DNA of 53,355 bases from Ornithinibacillus halotolerans (GTDB taxonomy: Bacteria > Bacillota > Bacilli > Bacillales > Amphibacillaceae): contig NZ_BMEY01000006.1 of NCBI RefSeq assembly GCF_014637405.1, positions 1 through 53,355 of the forward strand, in the 5' to 3' direction. The notes below the pieces were generated by a model. It had not been told where the DNA came from, made no database searches, and worked only from the letters and a program-made list of their open reading frames with translations. Position 1 is the stretch's first letter. Each line of letters begins with the position of its first letter. Positions 33,960 through 42,312 of the stretch are shown here, piece by piece. A program made the translations under genes and the position numbers.

Positions 33960-34321
33960 TTATCCTTTAATTAAGAAATTATTTCCATCTAAATCAGAAA
34001 AGATAGCGCTCGTACCCCAAGGAGCTTTTTTAGTTCTTGTGTAAATTCAACTCCATTTGCTTTCAGTGTTTCATAAGTTTCTTCGATATTGTCACATTCA
34101 AAGACGATAGAAATTTGAGGCATATCATATCCACCTCTCATAGATTTAGGATAAATGACGAGTCGACTTTGTGCATTAGGTGGTGCAACTTCTAACCAAG
34201 TGGCATCAGGTCCCATCCTATGTTCTAAAACTACTTCAAATCCAACTTTCTCTAACCAAAATTGTTTTGCCCGCGCTTGATCTTCCACATAAACTCCAAC
34301 AGTAGCAATATTTGTAATCAT
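33960..34321 (-). CDS. VOC family protein with a -1 frameshift at A AAA AAG
   Basis: In the zero frame the product is 110 residues and its last nine (LLGVRALSF and so on) do not fit the family. If the reading frame slips by -1 at the heptamer AAAAAAG (34031-34025), the tail becomes APWGTSAIFSDLDGNNFLIKG and stops at 33960. This is the standard VOC C-terminus with its metal-side strand. The heptamer is in the phase required for programmed -1 slippage (A AAA AAG). The alternatives are a one-base deletion in a run of As or transcriptional slippage. The N-terminal part (TVGVYVEDQARAKQFWLEKVGFEV) is a normal VOC unit. The function is unknown. Confidence 0.72.
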
Positions 34322-34532
34322 GTTTATTCCCCCTAATAATTACGTAACATTTAATTAGTTCTTCATTGGTTCATCAATACCCTTTAATCATGTTGGAGAA
34401 ATATAGAAAAATTTCAATATGAAGTAATAAATGGTATGATTAGTTTGATTATTCATATAAAAGTAATAACAGCGTAGTACTCAATTGGTTTTGAAGCATT
34501 GCAAGAACTGATGGAAAGAGAGAGGATGTAGC

Positions 34533-35678
34533 ATGAGTAGAATTCTTTTCTTTTTAATTATTGTTTCGTTCCTAGATACGTTTATCCAATTACCGATAAT
34601 TACTCCATATGCAATGGATCTTGGAGCATCTCATATTTTAACGGGTGTAATTGTTGCGATATATTCCCTTTCCAATATGGTGGGTAATATATTTGGTGGG
34701 CATTGGATTGACCGGTATGGTAGGAAAAGCATGTTGTTTCTTGGAATGCTTTTAGTAGCGGTAATATTATTATTTTATCCTTTAGCACAAACTGGTTGGC
34801 AGTTATTCTTTATACGTTTTGTCCATGGGTTAGCAGGAGGATTGTTAATTCCAGCAGCATTCGCCTATGTTGGCGACCGTTCTAAATCAAAAACACGTGG
34901 GAAATCGATGGCACTTACGGGAGCAAGTATTGGGATTGCTGCTATTACTGGGCCAGCTATTGGAGGGGCAATGGCAGCTAGGTCTCAAGTAGAATATGTA
35001 TTTATCTTTGTATCTATTTTATTTTTTATTTGTACATTTTTGATCTATAAATTTATTGATGAATCTTATGTACCTACGGAAAAGGGAAAATTCACTCCAA
35101 AAGAGTTTATCCCATTATTAAAACATCCGTTAGTTCTTCAGGCGTCACTTGCTGCATTTGCTCTAATGATTAGTAATGGGACATTGGCATTTGCACTTCC
35201 TTTAAAAGTGGGAGAGATGGGATTAGATTCCGAAACGACGGGGATGATGTTAAGTATTTATGGAATTGTAGCTATTATTGTTTTTAGCACGCCACTCAAT
35301 CGGCTATATGACAAATTTTCCTCTGTAAAACTTGTTATTATAGGAATTATGATCATTGGATCTGTTCATATTATGCTTAATATGACAGCTCTTTATTGGT
35401 TGAGTATGTTATTAATGGTTGTATATGGAATTGGATTTGCACTTGTCTTTCCTTCGATGAACCGAATTGTTGCGGAAGCATCTACGAAAGTGGACCGTGG
35501 AAAAGCATATGGTATTTTTTATGCCTTTTTCTCTTTAGGTTCAGTAGTTGGGTCGTTTGTTTCGGGGGCTACTGCTGAGAAGTTCGGTCTACCTTTTCTA
35601 TCGAGTGCTATTACAATGATCTCGATTGGGATCATATTAGTGGTCATAGCAAAGTTCTTTACACCAAAAATACAGTAG
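34533..35678 (+). CDS. MFS transporter (drug-exporter type)
   Basis: 381 residues and twelve membrane segments. Motif A GGHWIDRYGRKS lies after segment 2 (about residues 55-66) and FVHGLAGGLLIPAAFAYVGD around segment 4 resembles drug:H+ antiporters. It is a paralogue of the MFS gene at 44167-45339: both share the opening (A)PYA-x-x-LGAS and a similar segment 2. The ribosome site GAGGATG lies about 7 bases before ATG. It is followed by a clear terminator and is monocistronic. The substrate is unknown. Confidence 0.85.
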   Translation: MSRILFFLIIVSFLDTFIQLPIITPYAMDLGASHILTGVIVAIYSLSNMVGNIFGGHWIDRYGRKSMLFLGMLLVAVILLFYPLAQTGWQLFFIRFVHGLAGGLLIPAAFAYVGDRSKSKTRGKSMALTGASIGIAAITGPAIGGAMAARSQVEYVFIFVSILFFICTFLIYKFIDESYVPTEKGKFTPKEFIPLLKHPLVLQASLAAFALMISNGTLAFALPLKVGEMGLDSETTGMMLSIYGIVAIIVFSTPLNRLYDKFSSVKLVIIGIMIIGSVHIMLNMTALYWLSMLLMVVYGIGFALVFPSMNRIVAEASTKVDRGKAYGIFYAFFSLGSVVGSFVSGATAEKFGLPFLSSAITMISIGIILVVIAKFFTPKIQ

Positions 35679-35698
35679 GAGATAATTTTTAAAATTAA

Positions 35699-35730
35699 AA
35701 GACAGGACGATATTAGTCCTGTCTTGTTTA
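35699..35730 (+). terminator. Terminator after the MFS gene
   Basis: AAGACAGGAC pairs with GTCCTGTCTT, followed by GTTTA. Confidence 0.8.
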
Positions 35731-35750
35731 TATTAGTTCCCCTTAATTAT

Positions 35751-35906
35751 TTAGCGAGAGTCTTTTTCTTCTACTGCTTCTTTACTTTTAGCAAGCAAGC
35801 GACTTTCAAATCGCTCTTCAAACTTATCCATTAGTTGTTCGTCACTTAATAGTTCTTTTTTATATTGATTAACTAATTCATCATAGTTAGACGTAAATCT
35901 AGACAA
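35751..35906 (-). CDS. FbpB-like small protein
   Basis: A 51-residue protein, charged and helical: YDELVNQYKKELLSDEQLM followed by DKFEERFESRLL. The pattern ELV-x(3)-KKELL-x-D-x(7)-EER matches the FbpB family of small basic proteins; in B. subtilis FbpB aids the iron-sparing small RNA FsrA. The start is TTG at 35906 with AGGAGGG exactly 7 bases upstream, a very strong site that supports a real gene. No clear Fur box was recognised upstream, so iron control is unproven here. Confidence 0.65.
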   Translation of the reverse strand: MSRFTSNYDELVNQYKKELLSDEQLMDKFEERFESRLLAKSKEAVEEKDSR

Positions 35907-36060
35907 AATAATTCCCTCCTCTCAAAAATGAAACCATTTATCTAAATTATTGGTGTGACATAGTTCACTCAATTATAATTATACATCAATAAATGAGTAA
36001 AAAGTCTGTAATTTTTGAACAATTCGTGAAATGTTGGTAAAAGGATGTCAGTACATAAAT

Positions 36061-36100
36061 AAGGCGTATTGGGGATTCCGTTTATCCCAATACACCTTAA
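36061..36100 (-). terminator. Hairpin downstream of the YusW-type lipoprotein gene
   Basis: AAGG-GTATTGGG pairs with CCCAATAC-CCTT just after the stop of the minus-strand gene. The following T content is modest. Confidence 0.6.
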
Positions 36101-36106
36101 TTTAGA

Positions 36107-36664
36107 TTAATTGTTATATTCTTTTTCAGTTCCATCAAGAAACTTTACTTCTAATTCAAATTCTACATAGTCATCATTTAAGTTAAATGCGTTTAATACT
36201 TCTGAAATAACTTCAGCATTGTCGGTATCTTTATTAAATGTCATCTTCTCAAAAATAGGTTTTAACCTTTCAAATGCTTCATCGCCACTCAATTTTTCAT
36301 TGTTAAGGTTATCTTTAATTTCTGCTTCCATTCCATCTCGTTCATTTTCATAATCAACATCAAAGTCTTTGTTATTACTATACTCAATATCTAGGTCAAA
36401 ACTTGTAAAGTTAAACATTGATTCATCTTCTTGATTGTTGACACTATCATTTGTAGCGTCATTTTCTGTTGTAGTATTATTATCATCATTTGTAGTATTG
36501 TTATCGTTTGTTGTATCTGATGTTGAATCATCTGATACATTATTTTGACTGTTATCCTCTACAGGAGCATTATCTGGTGGATTTGTAACTTTATCCTCAT
36601 CATTACATCCTGATAAAATAAGCAGGATAACAGTAGCGTATAGAACTAAATTTAATATTTTCAT
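36107..36664 (-). CDS. YusW-like lipoprotein
   Basis: 185 residues. A type II signal peptide with the lipobox LSGC makes Cys20 the lipidated residue. A 60-residue low-complexity linker of Asn, Asp, Thr and Ser follows (about 22-82). The C-terminal domain (about 85-183) has FTSFDLDIEYSNNKDFDVDY and a final ELEVKFLDGTEKEY strand, the pattern of the YusW family. The function of the family is unknown; it faces the outside of the membrane. It is a single-gene unit. Confidence 0.78.
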   Translation of the reverse strand: MKILNLVLYATVILLILSGCNDEDKVTNPPDNAPVEDNSQNNVSDDSTSDTTNDNNTTNDDNNTTTENDATNDSVNNQEDESMFNFTSFDLDIEYSNNKDFDVDYENERDGMEAEIKDNLNNEKLSGDEAFERLKPIFEKMTFNKDTDNAEVISEVLNAFNLNDDYVEFELEVKFLDGTEKEYNN

Positions 36665-36820
36665 GTGTGTCGCCCCTTTTACTTTGTTGGTCTATAGACC
36701 ATAAAAATTAACCATCGCTTGTACTATTATTTGCCACCCGTGAAACATTTATACAAAGTACATATACCCCAAAATAAAAAAGGTAAACGATTTATCTTGC
36801 AGAATCGCTACCATTTCTAG

Positions 36821-37126
36821 TTACTCATCTTTATTCACTTTATCTTTTTCGGGACTCTTTTGTAACCAATTTGCCCCACCAATTGTGTTCTGTATTATAT
36901 CTCTTGAAATTACTGCTGCTCCTGTAACTAGTATACCTTGAACTACAGATTGTATTTCCCAAGCATAATAAAGGGAACATGCAACTATAGCGAAAGTTAA
37001 CTGAATCCATACATAGCTCCACTCAGGGATACGAGGAGTTTGTCTAAGAAAAACACCGATAAAATACAGAACTGGAATTAAGATAAAGGCATCTGGTCGT
37101 ATATACATATCAAAACTAAGATCCAT
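36821..37126 (-). CDS. Phage holin-like small membrane protein
   Basis: 101 residues from ATG at 37126 (an in-frame ATG at 37147 is less well supported). It has RPDAFILIPVLYFIGVFLRQTPRIPEWSYVW, two more hydrophobic segments (about 43-60 and 62-78) and a charged tail. The order, an LIPVLY-x-IG segment, then K/R-x-TP-x-IP-x-W, then a GILVTGAA segment, matches the Phage_holin_5_2-type family of Bacillales. There is no endolysin or other phage gene near it, so it is either a prophage relic or a domesticated holin. Confidence 0.6.
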   Translation of the reverse strand: MDLSFDMYIRPDAFILIPVLYFIGVFLRQTPRIPEWSYVWIQLTFAIVACSLYYAWEIQSVVQGILVTGAAVISRDIIQNTIGGANWLQKSPEKDKVNKDE

Positions 37127-37433
37127 ACAAAGATCACCAACTATCATTCACTCTATAACACACTATATTCCACCCGGCTTCTGTCAGTTACTGTAATGGC
37201 TACTTCTTGGGAAGAAAATTGCCAATTCCATCATTTTTTGAGGAATAGCAGTAGAGGGTTATTCATATTCATAGTGATAAGGTTACTAGCGACAAGATTT
37301 CTTAATATGAGATAGGACTGAGAAGAAGACGCAAAAAGAATATATGAAATTAAAATATTTGACGAGTCCTAGGAATAACTAGGTACTAATTAATCATATT
37401 GTAATAGACTAGTATTTTTTAAGGAGGATATTC
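37127..37433. other. Intergenic region upstream of the dinB-type gene
   Basis: The space holds divergent promoters at most. I see no hairpin, repeat or gene. A TTAAGGAGG-type ribosome site at the right end belongs to the next gene. Confidence 0.4.
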
Positions 37434-37931
37434 ATGAAAAAGCTTATTACAGATAATTTTAATAAGACCCATAAAGAACTCATTGCCTTAATTGAAAGGT
37501 TAACGGAAGCGGAATTAAATGCACGTCCAAATGCCAATACATGGAGTATTGCAATGGTTTGCCATCATATTGCATTAGTAGAATTTGCGACTATTAAAGC
37601 AGTACGATATGGGCTTAAAGAAGAGAAAGATACGAAATCGGAACAAAAAGATTTATCCATCATGTTAGACCGGACGAAAAAGTTTTCAGCACCAAAAGTT
37701 GTTGAACCTGGTGGAGGTCCGTTTGAACTACAAGAACTAGTGGAGATGTTGAATAATGCTAGAGATAGTTTGAACAGGACATTGGATAGTATGGGGGATC
37801 AGTCCATATTAGAAGAAAAGTCTGTATTTCACCCAGCTTTAGGGTTGCTTCCATTGAATCAGTGGATTGAAGTTTTACCATTACATGAAGAGAGGCATTT
37901 GGAACAAATTAAAGATTTATTGGGAAAATAA
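37434..37931 (+). CDS. DinB family protein
   Basis: 165 residues forming a DinB/YfiT-like four-helix bundle. Metal-binding histidines are likely in NTWSIAMVCHHIALVE (about residues 35-50) and LPLHEERHLEQIKDLL (about 148-163), the usual spacing. Members include thiol transferases using bacillithiol and proteins of unknown activity. AAGGAGG lies 7-8 bases before ATG and a strong terminator follows. Expression from its own promoter is likely. Confidence 0.82.
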   Translation: MKKLITDNFNKTHKELIALIERLTEAELNARPNANTWSIAMVCHHIALVEFATIKAVRYGLKEEKDTKSEQKDLSIMLDRTKKFSAPKVVEPGGGPFELQELVEMLNNARDSLNRTLDSMGDQSILEEKSVFHPALGLLPLNQWIEVLPLHEERHLEQIKDLLGK

Positions 37932-37939
37932 TGGAATTC

Positions 37940-37971
37940 CACACTAGAAAAAAATTCTAGTGTGTTTTTTT
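37940..37971 (+). terminator. Terminator after the dinB-type gene
   Basis: CACACTAGAA pairs with TTCTAGTGTG, followed by seven Ts. Confidence 0.9.
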
Positions 37972-38069
37972 ATAAATAGATACATAGGCATTCCAAACAA
38001 CTCATGAAAACTATATAATGCAAATAAAATAGATTCTAAGAAATGCAAAAAAAAGGGGTGTACCGAATC

Positions 38070-38870
38070 ATGCTACATATTAATCCAGAGCAAATTATCA
38101 TTACCCCAGTATTTGCGACAATAACTTGTGAGCCAAACTGGCAATGGAAAAGAACCGAGCCGATTCCTAATTATGATTTAGTGTATGTATGGAAAGGGGA
38201 AGGCCAATTAGTATTGAATGGGAAAGAATTCCAACTAAAAAGAGGTAGTTGTTTTTTATTTGTACCGGGTGACTGGGTAACTGCTACACATAATCAACAG
38301 AATCCACTAGTCTTAACTTATATCCATTTTAATTTAGAGAAGGAACCTAATCATCTACCATCATCCTATCGAATATTGCATGACCATCTAACAGTTGAAA
38401 CACTCCTAACAAGGTACATTCGTTTGTTTTTCGTTGAAACATTTGCAGTAGAATTGGAAGCACAATTGATCATCAAACAATTAATGATTCAGCTTTTAAG
38501 GGAAGAGTATCAAGTCGACCGACAAGTAGAAAACGTTTCAAAGACATTATTAACTACAATAAGAGAAGTAGCGAACTATGTGCAGCAACATCCAGGCGAG
38601 CGACATACGATAGATAGCTTATCAAGCCGAGCTAATCTGTCTCCTCGTTATTTTTCTAGAAAGTTTAAAGAAATCATGGGCGAGTCATTACGTTCGTATC
38701 TAATTGAAGCGCGTATTAAAAGGGCAAAACACCTATTAAACTATACTGGAATGACAGTAACAGAAGTGGCAGAAGCACTAGGGTATACTAATTTACACTT
38801 TTTTAGTAGACAATTTAAACAATACACAGGAAAAAGTCCATCTGAATTTCGTGAGGCTGGGACAAACTAA
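38070..38870 (+). CDS. AraC family transcriptional regulator
   Basis: 266 residues from ATG at 38070, which lies 9 bases after AAGGGGTG; an earlier ATG at 38043 has no such site. The N-terminal cupin-like sensor (about 1-130) has YDLVYVWKGEGQLVLNG. The C-terminal pair of helix-turn-helix motifs (about 165-262) has TIDSLSSRANLSPRYFSRKFKEIMGES and MTVTEVAEALGYTNLHFFSRQFKQYTGKSPSEFR. The last codons (EAGTN, stop) are supplied by the left end of hairpin repeat copy 4, so the repeat has fused to the gene. No target gene is adjacent, and the ligand is unknown. Confidence 0.87.
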   Translation: MLHINPEQIIITPVFATITCEPNWQWKRTEPIPNYDLVYVWKGEGQLVLNGKEFQLKRGSCFLFVPGDWVTATHNQQNPLVLTYIHFNLEKEPNHLPSSYRILHDHLTVETLLTRYIRLFFVETFAVELEAQLIIKQLMIQLLREEYQVDRQVENVSKTLLTTIREVANYVQQHPGERHTIDSLSSRANLSPRYFSRKFKEIMGESLRSYLIEARIKRAKHLLNYTGMTVTEVAEALGYTNLHFFSRQFKQYTGKSPSEFREAGTN

Positions 38871-39089
38871 ATTTTTAATTTTAAAGCCGAACAATACGAT
38901 ACATTAGCTCCGGAAATATACGTAGACTCCTGCGGGAGGAAAGGCTTCGGTGAGACCCCACAGTGCGTTAGCACGAGGAGGCTCACCAGCCGCCCGCGGA
39001 AAGCGAAGTATATTTCCGGAGCGGGTTAGTTGCTCCCAAATCGTATAGTCCGGTTTTTACTATGTAGAAAAAGCTTTTGTCCTAGCCTC
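38853..39089 (+). repeat. Long-hairpin intergenic repeat, copy 4
   Basis: The outer ends are GAGGCTGGGACAAA and TTTTGTCCTAGCCTC, almost perfectly inverted. The core is 38907-39022 with the perfect 15-bp stem GCTCCGGAAATATAC/GTATATTTCCGGAGC. The second inverted pair is AACAATACGAT/ATCGTATAGT. The left 18 bases overlap the end of the araC-type gene and contain its stop codon. Confidence 0.88.
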
Positions 39090-39199
39090 GTTTATGCAGA
39101 AAATGCAAATTTTGTATGGATTAGTCTAAATATTTTCATGTAGTATCATGCTATATTTTTACTATGAATTAAAGAAACTGGATGAAAAGAGTGATATGT

Positions 39200-41044
39200 A
39201 TGTGTGGTATTACAGGTTGGATGGATTGGAAAGAGAATATGACTAATCAGGAAAACATCATTCGAAAGATGGCAAAAACTTTAGAAAAACGTGGACCAGA
39301 TGCCACTAATATCTATACAGACCATCATATTGGCTTAGGACATACAAGGCTTGCTGTAGTAGATATTTCTGGAGGAGCACAGCCGATGACAAGGAAATCA
39401 AAGGACGGAAATAATTATACGATTGTTTACAACGGAGAACTGTATAATACAGAAGAATTAAGGCAGGAATTAGCTAGACGAGGGTACTCCTTTCAAGGGC
39501 ATTCCGATACGGAAGTGTTATTACTTTCATATATAGAGTGGAAGGAAGGCTGTTTGGATCGATTAAATGGTATTTTTGCTTTTGCGATTTGGGGCCAGGT
39601 TGAGGAGAAGTTATTCATAGCACGAGATCGGCTCGGTGTGAAGCCGTTATTTTATAAAGATAATGATAGTAATCTTTTATTTGGCTCAGAACTTAAAGCT
39701 ATTTTAGCTCATCCTAAAGTAAATGCTGAGATTACTAGAGAAGGGTTACAAGAAGTGTTTGGTTTAGGACCTTCTCGTACACCGGGGCATGGTGTTTATA
39801 AGGGAATCAATGAGTTACGTCCAGCTCATTTTCTCATTTATGATCGAAATGGACTGCAAATTAAAAGATACTGGAACGTGGAAAGTAAGGTGCATTCGGA
39901 TTCTTTAGAAGAAACGATTGCACAGGTAAAGTTACTAGTAACTGATGCAATTGAAAGACAACTTGTTTCTGATGTTCCACTATGTACCTTTTTATCGGGT
40001 GGACTTGATTCTAGTGGGATAAGTGCTGTTGCATCGAATTATTTTAATGAGCATGGGAAGGGAATCCTGCACACGTATTCCATTGATTATGAGAATAATA
40101 GTGAGCATTTTCAATCAAGTTCATTCCAGCAAGACGAGGACCGACCGTGGATTCAACAGATGGTTAAACATATTGGATCTGTTCATCATAGTGAAATTAT
40201 TACTCAAGATTTACTTGCAACTAGGCTTGAGGATGCTGTTTTAGCTAGAGATTTACCTGGCATGGCGGATATTGATTCATCTCTACTATGGTTTTCTGAG
40301 AAAATAAAACAAGATTTTACGGTTGCATTGTCAGGAGAATGTGCGGATGAGATTTTTGGTGGGTATCCTTGGTTTCATCGGAAGGAATTATTAGAAGGGA
40401 ATCAATTTCCATGGATGAAACGTGGCAGAGATGCGTTGTTATTACCAAAATGGCAGGAGAAACTACAATTAGAAGAATATGTGAAAGAACGATACTTGGA
40501 GACGCAACAAGAAGTTCCAAGATTAGAAGGGGAAAGTGCAATCGAGGCGAAACGTAGAGAATTATTTTACTTCAATATGATTTGGTTTATGACAACATTG
40601 CTTGAGAGAAAAGATCGAATGAGTATGCGGGCCAGTTTAGAGGTTCGAGTACCATTTGCAGACCATCGATTAGTCGAATACGTGTGGAATATCCCTTGGG
40701 AGATGAAAATGGTTGGGGGTCGAGAAAAAGGTATTTTGCGTAAAGCTTTTGAAGGAGTCCTTCCCCATGATATTTTATACCGTAAAAAAAATCCATATCC
40801 AAAAAACCACCACCCAACTTACACAAAACTAGTAAAAGATATGCTCACTTCGATTATTAATAAAAAGAATTCCCCAATATTAGAATTAATGTCTGAAGAA
40901 AAGCTTAGGATGTTAATTGAATCGGATAGTTCTAGCTCAACAATTCCTTGGTTTGGTCAGTTAATGACAGGTCCACAAGTATTAGCACACTTTGTACAAA
41001 TCAATATGTGGCTAGAAGCGTATAATGTTAATATAACGGATTAG
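39200..41044 (+). CDS. asnB: Asparagine synthase, glutamine-hydrolysing
   Basis: 614 residues. The start must be ATG at 39200 because the glutaminase nucleophile is the Cys right after Met (MCGITGW); the ATG at 39182 would bury it. The N-terminal Ntn amidotransferase domain has RGPDA and YNGELYN (about residues 30-85). The synthetase domain has the PP-loop LSGGLDSSG (about 273-281) and ALSGECADEIFGGYPWF. The product makes asparagine from aspartate, ATP and glutamine. B. subtilis has three such enzymes, and this one could correspond to any, including the sporulation-linked AsnO. The hairpin repeat lies in its upstream region. A small spore-protein-like gene follows. Confidence 0.88.
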   Translation: MCGITGWMDWKENMTNQENIIRKMAKTLEKRGPDATNIYTDHHIGLGHTRLAVVDISGGAQPMTRKSKDGNNYTIVYNGELYNTEELRQELARRGYSFQGHSDTEVLLLSYIEWKEGCLDRLNGIFAFAIWGQVEEKLFIARDRLGVKPLFYKDNDSNLLFGSELKAILAHPKVNAEITREGLQEVFGLGPSRTPGHGVYKGINELRPAHFLIYDRNGLQIKRYWNVESKVHSDSLEETIAQVKLLVTDAIERQLVSDVPLCTFLSGGLDSSGISAVASNYFNEHGKGILHTYSIDYENNSEHFQSSSFQQDEDRPWIQQMVKHIGSVHHSEIITQDLLATRLEDAVLARDLPGMADIDSSLLWFSEKIKQDFTVALSGECADEIFGGYPWFHRKELLEGNQFPWMKRGRDALLLPKWQEKLQLEEYVKERYLETQQEVPRLEGESAIEAKRRELFYFNMIWFMTTLLERKDRMSMRASLEVRVPFADHRLVEYVWNIPWEMKMVGGREKGILRKAFEGVLPHDILYRKKNPYPKNHHPTYTKLVKDMLTSIINKKNSPILELMSEEKLRMLIESDSSSSTIPWFGQLMTGPQVLAHFVQINMWLEAYNVNITD

Positions 41045-41123
41045 GAATTTGTCAGGGAGTGTATTAAAGAGTGATTAGTAAAAAATTCATCTAGCGGAAT
41101 ACTAATCCGTGGAGGTGAAGAAG

Positions 41124-41255
41124 ATGGCAAAAAGAAAAGCAAACCCATTAACTAATGGGATGAGTTCTCCAGAAGTTGAAGGTCAAGGAACAACAAATCG
41201 TGAGACAGGAAGAAAAGAAGTAGATTCTTCACGAAAGAAAAAGAAACGTCATTAA
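41124..41255 (+). CDS. Small acid-soluble spore protein, SspO-like
   Basis: A 43-residue basic peptide (MAKRKANPLTNGMSSPEVEG to a KKKKRH tail). The opening (M)-x-KRKAN-x(3)-NGM and the Gln-Gly pair resemble SspO, a minor small acid-soluble spore protein. The ribosome site GGAGGTGAAG lies 6-8 bases before ATG and a terminator follows directly. Expression in the forespore is inferred from the family. Confidence 0.62.
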   Translation: MAKRKANPLTNGMSSPEVEGQGTTNRETGRKEVDSSRKKKKRH

Positions 41256-41260
41256 TAGAG

Positions 41261-41288
41261 AAAGGGCAGGAATTCCTGTCCCTTTTTC
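41261..41288. terminator. Terminator between spore-protein and lysR-type genes
   Basis: AAAGG-CAGGAATTCCTG-CCTTT forms a compact hairpin followed by five Ts and serves both convergent genes. Confidence 0.85.
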
Positions 41289-41289
41289 G

Positions 41290-42174
41290 TTAAATGATCA
41301 TAGGTTGATCTTTAAGATCTACTTTATTATTTTCGATTGTTTCAATGAATTTTTCCATAGTAGGGGTTAAATACGTATCTTTTCTCCTTACAAATACAGT
41401 TTTTATTTTACTATATTTTTCTGGTAGGTTATGAAAGCGGACAAGTCCTTGTTTTTCAAGTTGCGCGACTTCAGACTTAGGAACGAAGGCAACTCCAAGT
41501 CCCATTACTGTACTACGAAGGATCGTTTCTAATGTACCAAATTCCATTATTTTTTTCGGGGGGATTTGTTGATCTTTATACCACCATTCTGCTAAACGGG
41601 CACGATATCCGCAACCTTTACTAAAGCAAAGAATAGATTCCTCTCTAATTTCCTCTAATTTGGTAATATGCTTACTTGTAATTAGAACAAGTTCTTCTTC
41701 AAATACTTCATATGAAACTAAATCTGGATGAATATCTAATTCAGATATAAATGCGCCGTCTAATTTATAATCTAATACTTGATCGACTAGATTTTGAGTC
41801 ACACCAGTAATTAACGATAAATCTACCTCTTTGTATTTATTAACGTAGTTAGATAAGATTCTTGGAAGGAATATCACCGTTTCTATTGTACCGATTTCCA
41901 ATTTTCCACTTGGTTCTTTGTTTGTTTGAACAGCTTGTTTCATTTCTTTTTTTAATGCTAATATTTTTTCACTATATGTTAAAAGTTTTTTTCCTTCTGG
42001 AGTTAGGCTCATACCACGTCTATGACGATTAAATAATGGTGTATTCATTTCTTTTTCTAGCTTTTTAATTCTTGCCGTAATATTGGATTGTACGTAATTA
42101 AGTTCGTCTGCAGCTTCAGATATAGTTCCTTTTTCGGCAACTAATTGAAATATCTCGAGATCTCTAAATTCCAT
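41290..42174 (-). CDS. LysR family transcriptional regulator
   Basis: 294 residues. The N-terminal winged helix-turn-helix (MEFRDLEIFQLVAEKGTISEAADELNYVQSNITARIKKLE) is canonical LysR. The effector-binding domain (about 88-290) follows, with the usual LEIGTIETV opening. It is transcribed away from an EamA transporter gene 138 bases off; this layout usually means that the regulator controls the transporter. An inverted repeat ATCAC-N5-GTGAT lies in the space between. The effector is unknown. Confidence 0.9.
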   Translation of the reverse strand: MEFRDLEIFQLVAEKGTISEAADELNYVQSNITARIKKLEKEMNTPLFNRHRRGMSLTPEGKKLLTYSEKILALKKEMKQAVQTNKEPSGKLEIGTIETVIFLPRILSNYVNKYKEVDLSLITGVTQNLVDQVLDYKLDGAFISELDIHPDLVSYEVFEEELVLITSKHITKLEEIREESILCFSKGCGYRARLAEWWYKDQQIPPKKIMEFGTLETILRSTVMGLGVAFVPKSEVAQLEKQGLVRFHNLPEKYSKIKTVFVRRKDTYLTPTMEKFIETIENNKVDLKDQPMII

Positions 42175-42211
42175 CTAATTTCTCTCCCTAAAATAGCCTT
42201 TTATAAATGAT

Positions 42212-42278
42212 ATCACAAAAAGTGATGGATAATCATCAATAAGATTCATTTTACAAGATATCAAATAGGTTAGATAAT
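42212..42278 (+). promoter_or_regulatory. LysR-type operator and promoter of the EamA gene
   Basis: ATCAC-AAAAA-GTGAT (42212-42226) is a 5-bp dyad spaced as LysR sites are. TTTACA (42250-42255) and GATAAT (42273-42278) are 17 bases apart and end 35 bases before the EamA start. Confidence 0.6.
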
Positions 42279-42312
42279 GTATCTGCTATTACATTAGGGG
42301 AGAAGATGAAAA

